NCBI RefSeq assembly: GCF_025143365.1
Contig: NZ_JALXPE010000026.1
Coordinates: forward strand, 1 to 55,359
Reading direction: 5' to 3'
Origin: Microbacterium sp. p3-SID336
GTDB taxonomy: Bacteria; Actinomycetota; Actinomycetes; Actinomycetales; Microbacteriaceae
DNA length: 55,359 nucleotides
Shown here: positions 26,980 through 34,360 of the stretch, one piece after another
Position numbering within the stretch: position 1 is the stretch's first letter
Layout of the letters: each line of letters begins with the position of its first letter
The notes under the pieces: model-generated
The model's database searches: none
What the model was told of the DNA's origin: nothing
What the model saw: the letters and a program-made list of their open reading frames with translations, nothing else
Position numbers and translations under genes: made by a program

Positions 26980-27033
26980 ACCGACATCTGGGCCTGAACC
27001 GACATCTGGGCCTGAACCGACATCTGGGCCTGA
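26962..27033. repeat. Four exact copies of an 18-bp tandem repeat
   Basis: The unit ACCGACATCTGGGCCTGA is repeated four times without mismatch at 26962, 26980, 26998 and 27016. The first copy encodes the C-terminal end and stop of the small exported protein, so each extra copy adds another TGA. The array fills the space up to the convergent SDR gene, which ends at 27038. Confidence 0.95.
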
Positions 27034-27037
27034 CGCG

Positions 27038-28555
27038 TCACCAGGGGCTGGGCTCGTAGTCCTTCAGGAAGACGCCGTGGATGTCCTCGCCGGCCTCGCC
27101 GCGCACGATCGGGTCGTACACCCGCGCAGCGCCGTCGACCAGGTCGAGCGGGGCGTGGAACCCCTCCTCGGCGAGCCGCACCTTCGTGTAGTGCGGGCGC
27201 TCGTCGGTGATCCAGCCCGTGTCGACCGCGGTCATCAGGATGCCGTCCTTCTCCAGCATCTCCCCCGCACTCGTCCGGGTGAGCATGTTGAGCGCGGCCT
27301 TGGCCATGTTCGTGTGCGGGTGGCCCGGCCCCTTGTAGCGGCGCGAGAACTGCCCCTCCATGGCGGACACGTTCACCACGTAGGTGCGGCGCGCCGGGGA
27401 GGCGGCCATCGACGCGCGCAGCCGGCTGATCAGCAGGAACGGCGCCGTCGTGTTGCACAGCTGCACCTCGAGCATCTCCAGCGGATCGACCTGGTCGACC
27501 GACTGCACCCAGCTGTTCACGCGGTTCACGTCGGGCACGAGACCGCCCGCGTCGATCGCGGTGCCGTCGGCGTGCTTCTCCAGCGACGAGGAGCCGGGGG
27601 CCATCGCGAGCCGTGCGAGGTCCTCCGCCGTGAGCGCCTGGCCGCCCTGCTCCGCGACGGTGCCGCCGAGCGCCGCGACCGACAGCAGCGGGTGCGCGTC
27701 GACCGACGCCTGCAGCGCCTGCGGGTGCGGGTCGGCCGTGTGCCCGAAGGTCTCCATCTCCGGCAGCGGCCCGTCCGGCAGCGGCTGCAGCTCGGCGTCC
27801 GCGAGCAGCGAGTACGCGCCGGGCGAGCGGCGGACGGTCTGCGCCGCGTTGTTGATGAGGATGTCGAGCGGCCCCTGCGCCGCGACCGAGTCGGCCAGGC
27901 CGATCACCTGCGCCGGGTCGCGGAGGTCGATGCCGACGACACGCAGCCGGTGCAGCCAGTCGGCCGCGTCGGGCAGGGCCGAGAAGCGCCGAACGGCGTC
28001 GCGCGGGAAGCGGGTCGTGATGGTGGTGTGCGCGCCGTCGCGCAGCAGCCGCAGGGCGATGTGCATGCCGATCTTGGCGCGGCCGCCCGTGAGCAGCGCG
28101 CGCTTGCCGGTGAGGTCGGTCCGGGCGTTGCGCTTGCCGTGACTGAAGCGAGCGCAGTCCGGGCACAGCTGGTGGTAGAACGCGTCGACGAGCGTGTACG
28201 GCTGCTTGCAGATGTAGCAGTTGCGCGGCTTCAGCAGCTCGCCCGCGATGGGCGCGTCCACGACGCTCGACGCGAGGTCGTTGCCGCGGGTCTCGTCGTC
28301 GATGCGGTCGGGGGCGCCGGTGGCGGTGCGCGCGACCACGGCCTTGTCGGCCTCGGCGATCGCGTCCCTGATCTGCTTGCGGCGGACGCGCTTGACGTCC
28401 TTGAACATGGCCGCCGTCGCCTGGCGCACGGCCACGAAGTCGGGGTGCTCGTTGTCGATCAGGTGCAGCTCGCGGAGCACGCGCAGCGTGGTGGCGAGGT
28501 CGTCGGGGTCGATGCCGAGGCCCGGGTCGGGGGTGGTGTCGGGCGCGTCGGTCAT
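27038..28555 (-). CDS. Atypical short-chain dehydrogenase with zinc-ribbon-like insert
   Basis: The protein has 505 residues, twice the usual SDR length. An N-terminal helical region (1-110) is followed by a four-Cys motif: Cys113, Cys116 and Cys131, Cys134 (CYIC...CPDC). An SDR Rossmann motif TGGRAKIG (156-163) and NNAA (235-238) follow. The active-site region has Ser397 (NVSAMEG) but Thr415 in place of the catalytic Tyr (HTNMAK, Lys419). About 100 extra residues lie between NNAA and the active site. The start is at 28555 with a -10-like TAAAAT seven bases upstream. The substrate is unknown. Confidence 0.8.
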   Translation of the reverse strand: MTDAPDTTPDPGLGIDPDDLATTLRVLRELHLIDNEHPDFVAVRQATAAMFKDVKRVRRKQIRDAIAEADKAVVARTATGAPDRIDDETRGNDLASSVVDAPIAGELLKPRNCYICKQPYTLVDAFYHQLCPDCARFSHGKRNARTDLTGKRALLTGGRAKIGMHIALRLLRDGAHTTITTRFPRDAVRRFSALPDAADWLHRLRVVGIDLRDPAQVIGLADSVAAQGPLDILINNAAQTVRRSPGAYSLLADAELQPLPDGPLPEMETFGHTADPHPQALQASVDAHPLLSVAALGGTVAEQGGQALTAEDLARLAMAPGSSSLEKHADGTAIDAGGLVPDVNRVNSWVQSVDQVDPLEMLEVQLCNTTAPFLLISRLRASMAASPARRTYVVNVSAMEGQFSRRYKGPGHPHTNMAKAALNMLTRTSAGEMLEKDGILMTAVDTGWITDERPHYTKVRLAEEGFHAPLDLVDGAARVYDPIVRGEAGEDIHGVFLKDYEPSPW

Positions 28556-28562
28556 TGTGCCG

Positions 28563-28568
28563 ATTTTA
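28563..28568 (-). promoter_or_regulatory. -10 element TAAAAT of the atypical SDR gene
   Basis: On the minus strand TAAAAT, seven bases, then ATG at 28555. This is another probable leaderless start. Confidence 0.5.
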
Positions 28569-28619
28569 CGCGAGCGACCTGAGTGCCCGGCGCTCCGGCG
28601 GCTGCTGCCCTGCCGGGTC

Positions 28620-28649
28620 TTGATATGCAAGTACACACTTGCCTATTAT
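28620..28649 (+). promoter_or_regulatory. Promoter and operator of the ArsR-VOC pair
   Basis: TTGATA (28620-28625), 18-base spacer, TATTAT (28644-28649), then six bases to the ATG. The spacer carries the inverted repeat GCAAGT-ACAC-ACTTGC (28627-28642), a typical ArsR-family operator. This indicates autorepression. Confidence 0.8.
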
Positions 28650-28655
28650 GACGGC

Positions 28656-28937
28656 ATGACCGATCTGTTCCACGCGCTCGACGACGAGACGAGACGTCGC
28701 ATCCTCGACGAGCTGTCGGCGCGCGACGGACAGACCCTCTTCGAGATCTGCACGACCCTGGCGATGCGACACGGCGTGACGTCGACCCGTCAGGCCGTCT
28801 CGCAGCACCTCGCTGTCCTCGAGTCCGCCGGACTCGTGTCCACGGAGCGGCGCGGCCGTTCCAAGTTCCACTACTTCCACCCCGAGCCACTCGCCCGCAT
28901 CGCCGAGCGGTGGCCGCAGACACGGAGCACCCCATGA
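28656..28937 (+). CDS. ArsR-family winged-helix repressor (SdpR-like)
   Basis: The protein has 93 residues and no metal-binding Cys motif. It reads MTDLFHALDDETRRRILDEL and then STRQAVSQHLAVLESAGLVS, the helix-turn-helix of the ArsR/SdpR group. It overlaps the VOC gene by ATGA. Such two-gene sets are common in actinobacteria; the repressor usually controls only its partner. The ATG follows the -10 element by six bases, so it is probably leaderless. Confidence 0.9.
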   Translation: MTDLFHALDDETRRRILDELSARDGQTLFEICTTLAMRHGVTSTRQAVSQHLAVLESAGLVSTERRGRSKFHYFHPEPLARIAERWPQTRSTP

Positions 28938-29326
28938 GAATCGAACTGACCAGCATCTTCGTCGACGACCAGCGCGCGGCCCTCGCCTTCTACACCGATG
29001 TGCTCGGCTTCACCAAGAAGCACGACATCCCGCTCGGCGACGCCGCCTGGCTTACGGTCGCCTCGCCCGAGGCGCCGGATGGACCCGAGCTGCTGCTCGA
29101 GCCCTCCGGTCACCCCGCCGTGAAGCCCTACCGCGACGCCCTCGTCGAAGACGGCATCCCGCTCGCACAGTTCTCCGTGGACGACCTCGCGGCCGAGCAC
29201 GAGCGCCTGACCGGGCTCGGCGTCGTGTTCACCCAGCCGCCGACCGACATCGGCAGCGCCTGGGTCGCCGTGCTCGACGACACCTGCGGCAACCTCATCC
29301 AGCTCGTCCAGCTGAAGAGCGTCTGA
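28934..29326 (+). CDS. VOC-family protein coupled to ArsR repressor
   Basis: A 130-residue vicinal-oxygen-chelate protein: SIFVDDQRAALAFYTDVLGF at the start and WVAVLDDTCGNLIQLVQL at the end. The Glu/His metal ligands are not all obvious, so it could be an enzyme or a binding/resistance protein. It is translated with the ArsR repressor by a 4-base overlap. Confidence 0.88.
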   Translation: MRIELTSIFVDDQRAALAFYTDVLGFTKKHDIPLGDAAWLTVASPEAPDGPELLLEPSGHPAVKPYRDALVEDGIPLAQFSVDDLAAEHERLTGLGVVFTQPPTDIGSAWVAVLDDTCGNLIQLVQLKSV

Positions 29327-29330
29327 GCGA

Positions 29331-30089
29331 CTAGGCGATCCCGCCGCCGTCGACCACGAGCGCCGAACCGGTCACGTACGAGGAGGCGTCGCTCGCCAGC
29401 CACACCACGGCCTGCGCGACCTCCTCGGGCTCGCCCATGCGGCGCAGCGGGCGGTCGGCGGCCTCGGCGAGGAACGCATCCGCGTCCTGCGAGAGCTGGC
29501 GGGCCTCGTCACGGAGCATCCCCGTGTTGACGTCGCCCGGGTTCACCGAGTTCACGCGGATGCCTGCGGGGCCGTGGTCGATCGCGAGGGCCCTGGTCAT
29601 GTTGACCACGGCGCCCTTCGAGGCGCAGTACGACAGCGCCCTGCCGCCGCCCTTGAGGCCCCAGCCCGAGCCCGTGTTGACGATCGAGCCGCCGCCCGCC
29701 GCCTCCATGATCGGCACGACGTGCTTGCACATCAGGTAGATCGCACGCACGTTCACGCCGAACACGAGGTCCCAGTCGTCCACGTCGATCTCCACGGCGG
29801 TCTGCCGGCGGATGATGCCCGCGTTGTTGAACACCACGTCGACCCCGCCGAACTCGCCGACCGTCGTGGAGACGACGCGCTCGATGTCCGACTCGGAGGA
29901 GACATCGGCCGGGATCGCGACCGCACGACCCCCGGCATCGCGGATCTCCGCCGCCACGGCCTCCGCGGCCTCGCCGTTCAGGTCGACCACAGCGACCGCC
30001 GCGCCCTCCTCGGCGAGCGCGAGGCACGTGGCGCGGCCGATGCCGCCCGCGCCTCCGGTGACGATGGCCTTCTTGTTCTCGAGTCGCAT
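29331..30089 (-). CDS. Classical SDR-family oxidoreductase
   Basis: The protein has 252 residues: TGGAGGIG NAD(P)-binding motif, NNAG at about 88-91, catalytic Ser in NTGSGWGLKG, and YCASK (Tyr-x-x-x-Lys). This is a full classical FabG/glucose-dehydrogenase-like SDR. It is 16 bases downstream of the NAD-kinase-like gene and is the last gene of the GH42-gcvPA-gcvPB unit. It converges on the VOC gene with a 4-base gap. The substrate is unknown. Confidence 0.92.
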   Translation of the reverse strand: MRLENKKAIVTGGAGGIGRATCLALAEEGAAVAVVDLNGEAAEAVAAEIRDAGGRAVAIPADVSSESDIERVVSTTVGEFGGVDVVFNNAGIIRRQTAVEIDVDDWDLVFGVNVRAIYLMCKHVVPIMEAAGGGSIVNTGSGWGLKGGGRALSYCASKGAVVNMTRALAIDHGPAGIRVNSVNPGDVNTGMLRDEARQLSQDADAFLAEAADRPLRRMGEPEEVAQAVVWLASDASSYVTGSALVVDGGGIA

Positions 30090-30105
30090 GGGGGTTCCTT
30101 TCGGG

Positions 30106-31398
30106 TCAGACGGGAGAGAGTTCGGGAGCGGTCACAGGGTAGAGGCTGCTCGTGCCTGGTCCGGTGACGATGCGGATGTGGCCGGAGAGCCGCGCGTCGA
30201 GCTCGCGGTCCCCGGTGTCGACGAGCAGGGGCTGACCGTGCAGGTCGATCAGCTTCTGCTCCGGGGCCACCACGAGCAGCGGGTCATCACCGAGTGCGCG
30301 CAGCACCGCGGCCGAGAGCTGCTGGTTGCCGCGGCCGAGCAGGAAGCCCTGGCCGCCGATCACCGTGACGACGGCCTGCGCGGGGCCCTGGTCGAGCTGG
30401 GCGCGCAGCTCCGCCTCGCTGGCGCCGCGGAGCAGCAGCCGTCCGTCGCGCACGACGTCCACACCCAGCGGCGTGCCCTCTACGCCCAGCTGCCGCGCGA
30501 TCTCGGCCGTGGTGCCGCCGGGGCCGAGCAGGTAGCGGACGCCCGGGCGCATGCGGGCGACGGCTCCGCGGGCGGCGGCCTCGACCGCCGCGGCCTCGGT
30601 CACCGGTGTGGGGGCTTTGCGCGCCTGCGTGCGCCCCGCGTGGACGGGCACCCGGAGCAGTCCGTACAGCGTCGGCTCGACCCTGGCTCTGCGCAGCGCG
30701 GCCTCGTCGACGTCGAGCACCTCGCGCTCCGCCGTCGGCAGCGGCCCCCGGTCGGCCCACTCCGCCGCGACAGCCCCGGCCGCGCGCGGGCTCACCGCGA
30801 ACACGGGCGAGTACATCTTCACGCCCGCGGGGACGCCGAGCACGGCCGGCGGGGGTGGCGTCGGTGCGCGTTCACAACTCAGGAGAACCGGTGCAGTTCG
30901 CCGCAGATCCAGCGCTTCCACCACAGAGCCCGTGTACTTCTCCTGAGTTGTGAACGTGGAGGTCGCGAGCCCGAGCCCCGCGACCGCGTCGCGCAGGGTG
31001 CCGTCGCCGCCCACCACCAGGATCAGCGTGGCCCCTGCCGCCGCCAGGGCCGCGACCGCGCGGGACGTGTCGGCCGCCTCGGTCGGCGCTGGGGCGGACG
31101 GGGCAGGGGCAGCGGGGGCGGGGGCGGCCGGCGCGGGCGCGGGGGCGGGGGTGTACACGACCCGGGGCTCGAGTCCGGCGACGCGCACCGCGTCGGCCCC
31201 GAGGGCCCCGGCGGCGGTCAGCACCTCCAGCCCGGGGTGCTGTGCGGCCAGGGTCGTCAACGCCAGGATGGCCCGCTGCGGCGCGCGCGGGACACCGCCG
31301 CGCGCGACGGCGAGGCGCTGCACCTCCGGCCCGTCGGAGCCGGCGAGACCCGCGGGGCCGCCGACTCCGGCGACCGGGTTGACGACCAGTCCGATCAC
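30106..31398 (-). CDS. ATP-NAD kinase-family (AcoX-like) protein with inserted repeat peptide
   Basis: The protein has 430 residues. The diacylglycerol/NAD-kinase-like motif GGDGT is at 130-134 and a second family block VLGVPAGVKM at 186-195. In this family the two are normally about 20 residues apart; here about 30 further residues (148-177) are encoded by a palindromic repeat element inserted in frame. An Ala/Pro-rich linker (about 84-107) is also unusual. The GTG at 31398 is taken as start because it overlaps the gcvPB stop (GTGA). Members near dehydrogenase complexes are called AcoX; the substrate is not established. Confidence 0.8.
   Translation of the reverse strand: MIGLVVNPVAGVGGPAGLAGSDGPEVQRLAVARGGVPRAPQRAILALTTLAAQHPGLEVLTAAGALGADAVRVAGLEPRVVYTPAPAPAPAAPAPAAPAPSAPAPTEAADTSRAVAALAAAGATLILVVGGDGTLRDAVAGLGLATSTFTTQEKYTGSVVEALDLRRTAPVLLSCERAPTPPPPAVLGVPAGVKMYSPVFAVSPRAAGAVAAEWADRGPLPTAEREVLDVDEAALRRARVEPTLYGLLRVPVHAGRTQARKAPTPVTEAAAVEAAARGAVARMRPGVRYLLGPGGTTAEIARQLGVEGTPLGVDVVRDGRLLLRGASEAELRAQLDQGPAQAVVTVIGGQGFLLGRGNQQLSAAVLRALGDDPLLVVAPEQKLIDLHGQPLLVDTGDRELDARLSGHIRIVTGPGTSSLYPVTAPELSPV
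30869..30956. repeat. Palindromic repeat element, copy 1, inside a coding sequence
   Basis: The left arm CGTTCACAACTCAGGAGAA (30869-30887) and the right arm TTCTCCTGAGTTGTGAACG (30938-30956) are perfect 19-bp inverted repeats around 50 bases. The outer CGTTCACAACTC is shared with the element at 50290-50377. It encodes residues 148-177 of the kinase-like protein in frame. Confidence 0.9.
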
Positions 31399-32981
31399 GA
31401 CGCGACGGCCTCCGCGGCGCCGAAGTACTTGCGGCGGTAGGCGCGCCAGGTGATGGCCCAGCGCTCGGGGTCGTCCAGGTCGTCGTGGTGCGTGTGGTGC
31501 ACAGTCTGGTTGTGCGGGGCCGTGCGCACGATCTCCGGGGTTTCCCTGGCCTCGCGGGCGACCTCGGCGAGCGTGGCCGCGTATTCGTCCAGCTCGGCCA
31601 TCGAGTAGGACTCCGTCGGCTCCAGCGTGAACGGCTGCGGCACCACGTACGGGTGGTGGCTCGTCCAGTAGTGCATGCCGAAGTCGGACATCCGGACGCC
31701 GATCTCCTCCGACGAGACCCCCGTGTCCTGGTACAGCTCCTCCCAGGAGTAGCGGACCTGCTCGATGCGGCGGCGACCCGTGGCATAGGGCGCCGAGGCG
31801 CCGGGGATCGCGAGGACCTTCGCCATCAGGTAGTTGTTGTTGAGCACCGCGGTCTCCGCGGCCGCGAGCAGCCCCTCCGCACCCAGGGCCATGATCCAGG
31901 AGTAGGCCTTCACGAGCGCGGGGATCACGCCGAAGAACGGGGCGACCGCGCCGATGGACTGCTCCCCCGCCTCCGCGACCCCGAAGGCGCCGTCGTCCTG
32001 GCGTACTACGCGGGGTCCGGGAAGGAACGGGGCCAGAGCCGCGCTCACGGCGTTCGCTCCGGAGCCGGGTCCGCCGCAGCCGTGGGGCGTGCCGAAGGTC
32101 TTGTGCAGGTTGAAGTGGCACACGTCGAAGCCGGCGTCGCGGGCCCGGGTGATGCCGAGGATGCCGTTCGCGTTGGCCTGATCGTACGAGGCGAGCGCGC
32201 CCACCGCGTGCGCGGCGTCGACCCACTCGCGGATCGCGGGGTTGTAGATGCCCGTGTCCTCGGGGTTCGTGACCATGATCGCGGCGGTGCGCGGGGACAG
32301 CGCGGCTTTGAGCGCGTCGAGCGAGGGGTAGCCGTCGGCGTCCGGGTAGACCGTGATGACCTCGTAGCCCGCGGCCTTCGCGGCCGCCGCATTCGACGGG
32401 TGGCTGAAGATCGTGGTGATGACCTCGCGGCGCTGCTCGGCCTCACCGTTGGCCTCGTGGTACGCACGGATCATGGCGATGTTCGCCCAGATCGCCGCGG
32501 AGCCGCCCTGGGTGTGCAGCGAGACCTCGTCCATGCCGGAGATCTCGGCGAGCATGCGCTCCAGCTGCCAGACGATCTCCAGCACACCCTGCGCGTCGGC
32601 CGGGTCCTGGTGCGGGTGCATGGCGGTGAGCTGCGGGGTGCCCGCGAGCTGGTCGTTGATCTTGGGGGCGTACTTCATGGTGCAGGTGCCCTGGCCGATG
32701 TCGACGTTGAAGTCGGCGCCGAGGTTCTCCTGCGACAGGCGGAGGTAGTGCTTGAGCACGCGCATCTGCCCCATCTCCGGGAGCGCGGGCGGGGTCGGGC
32801 GACGGAGCGACGCGGGCAGGTCGGCGACCACGTCGCCCACCTGGGCGCGCACACCGGGCTCGACGGCGGAGACCAGCACGCCGCGCTCGCCGGGGGTGGA
32901 CAGCTCGAAGATGATCGGCTCGTCCCAGCGGGCCTGCTGGAAGCGCCGGAGCGCGGGCTTGGGGGCGACGGGGAGGCTCAT
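31395..32981 (-). CDS. gcvPB: Glycine dehydrogenase (decarboxylating) subunit 2
   Basis: The 528-residue C-terminal half of the split P-protein. The PLP lysine Lys294 lies in CHFNLHKTFGTPHG; the usual HGGGGPG reads HGCGGPG, with a Cys in place of one Gly. With GcvPA it would decarboxylate glycine and pass the aminomethyl group to the lipoyl H-protein, but no gcvH, gcvT or lpd is in this window. It overlaps gcvPA (ATGA) and the kinase-like gene (GTGA). It could be a paralogue with another amino-acid substrate. Confidence 0.9.
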   Translation of the reverse strand: MSLPVAPKPALRRFQQARWDEPIIFELSTPGERGVLVSAVEPGVRAQVGDVVADLPASLRRPTPPALPEMGQMRVLKHYLRLSQENLGADFNVDIGQGTCTMKYAPKINDQLAGTPQLTAMHPHQDPADAQGVLEIVWQLERMLAEISGMDEVSLHTQGGSAAIWANIAMIRAYHEANGEAEQRREVITTIFSHPSNAAAAKAAGYEVITVYPDADGYPSLDALKAALSPRTAAIMVTNPEDTGIYNPAIREWVDAAHAVGALASYDQANANGILGITRARDAGFDVCHFNLHKTFGTPHGCGGPGSGANAVSAALAPFLPGPRVVRQDDGAFGVAEAGEQSIGAVAPFFGVIPALVKAYSWIMALGAEGLLAAAETAVLNNNYLMAKVLAIPGASAPYATGRRRIEQVRYSWEELYQDTGVSSEEIGVRMSDFGMHYWTSHHPYVVPQPFTLEPTESYSMAELDEYAATLAEVAREARETPEIVRTAPHNQTVHHTHHDDLDDPERWAITWRAYRRKYFGAAEAVAS

Positions 32982-34360
32982 CGGTTCTGCTCCTCTGCGA
33001 GCTCGGGGGTCACGACCGCGGCGAGCGCGGAGGCGAGTCGGTCGATGTCGGTCTGGGAGGTGAGCTCGGTGACGCAGACGAGCAGGCGGTGCTCGCCCAC
33101 CACGACCCCGGGCTCGATGCCCTCGGCGCGGAGCGCCGTCACGACCTCCGCCGCGGGGAGCGGCAGCGTGACGGTGAACTCGCGCAGGTGCACGGCGGTG
33201 TCATCGAGCGCGACGCCGGGCACCGCGGCGAGGGCCTGCTGCGCGTAGCGGGTGCGGGCGAGCAGCACCTCCCCCAGCTCGGCCATCCCGGCGGGGCCCA
33301 TGAGCGCGAGGTAGACGCCCGCGGCGATGCCCCACAGGGCGGCGGCGGTGCCGACCCACTCCTTCCCCTCCTCGCGGTGCGCGAAGGACGTGCGGTCGTA
33401 GGCCACGTCGCCGAAGCCGTACTCCCCCTCCACGTCGGTGGTCGCGAGGCCGAACAGGCGCGACGGCATCTCCATCACGAACGCCGGGTCGTCGTGCACG
33501 GCGATGAAGCCGCCGTGGGCTCCGCCGAACCACTGGTGCAGCCCGAGGGACTGGATGTCGCCCGTGACGATGTCGGCTCCGGCGAGCGCGGGCGGTGCGA
33601 GCACGCCGTAGCCGATGGGGTCGGTGCCCACCACGAGCACCGCGCCCGCGGCATGGGCGGCGTCGGCGAGGTCCTGCAGGGCGGCCTCGACCGCTCCGGT
33701 GGCGCTGGGCGTCTCCACCCAGACCGCGGCCACGTCGTCGCCGAGTGCGGCGCGGACGGCTGCCACGTCGGCGGTGCCGTCCGCGGCGCGCACGTGCTCC
33801 AGCTCGAGGTGCGCCCTGACGTAGTCGCGCACCTTGGAGAACTTCGCGGGAAGGACGTCGCTGACGACGAGCACCCGCGGGCGGCCGGTCATCCGGCCGG
33901 CCATGGCGAGCCCGGTCGCGGTGGCCTGGTAGCCGTCGTAGGTCGGCACGTTCACCACGTCCATGGCGAGCAGCTCCGCCATCAGCGACTGGTACTGGAA
34001 CAGGGCCTGGAAGCGGCCGTGGTCCTCGTAGGGCTCCCCGGCGTAGGCGGTGAGGAACTCGCTGCGCCCGATGACCTCGTCGACCACGGCGGGCACGTAG
34101 TGGTTGTAGACACCCGCGCCGAGGAAGCTCAGCCGTTCCTGCGTCGAGCGGTTCCTGGCGAGCAGGCCGCGCACGTGACGCGCCAGGTCCTGCTCCGCGA
34201 CGAGCGGGGCGGGCAGGTCGAGCGGGCGGCCAAGGCGCAGGTCGGCCGGCACGTCGGCGTAGAACTCGTCGACCGAGGCGGCCCCGACGGCCGCGAGCAT
34301 CGCGGCGCGCGACTCCGGCGCGGTGTTGGGGATGTACGGATGCACGAACGGGGCGGTCAT
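32978..34360 (-). CDS. gcvPA: Glycine dehydrogenase (decarboxylating) subunit 1
   Basis: The 460-residue N-terminal half of the split P-protein: FVHPYIPNT at the start, then RLSFLGAGVYNHYVPAVVDE, YDGYQATATGLAMAGRMTGR and DIQSLGLHQWFGGAHGGFIA, all blocks typical of GcvPA. Split P-proteins are common in Firmicutes and archaea; most actinobacteria carry a single-chain GcvP. It is coupled by ATGA to the GH42 gene upstream and to gcvPB downstream. Confidence 0.9.
   Translation of the reverse strand: MTAPFVHPYIPNTAPESRAAMLAAVGAASVDEFYADVPADLRLGRPLDLPAPLVAEQDLARHVRGLLARNRSTQERLSFLGAGVYNHYVPAVVDEVIGRSEFLTAYAGEPYEDHGRFQALFQYQSLMAELLAMDVVNVPTYDGYQATATGLAMAGRMTGRPRVLVVSDVLPAKFSKVRDYVRAHLELEHVRAADGTADVAAVRAALGDDVAAVWVETPSATGAVEAALQDLADAAHAAGAVLVVGTDPIGYGVLAPPALAGADIVTGDIQSLGLHQWFGGAHGGFIAVHDDPAFVMEMPSRLFGLATTDVEGEYGFGDVAYDRTSFAHREEGKEWVGTAAALWGIAAGVYLALMGPAGMAELGEVLLARTRYAQQALAAVPGVALDDTAVHLREFTVTLPLPAAEVVTALRAEGIEPGVVVGEHRLLVCVTELTSQTDIDRLASALAAVVTPELAEEQNR

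Noticed and set aside
26962..27033. CRISPR array
   Set aside because: The 18-bp units are directly adjacent with no spacers, and no cas genes are present.
30869..30956. Frameshift or pseudogene in the NAD-kinase-like gene
   Set aside because: The insertion keeps the frame and both family blocks on its two sides are intact, so the gene is open over its whole length.
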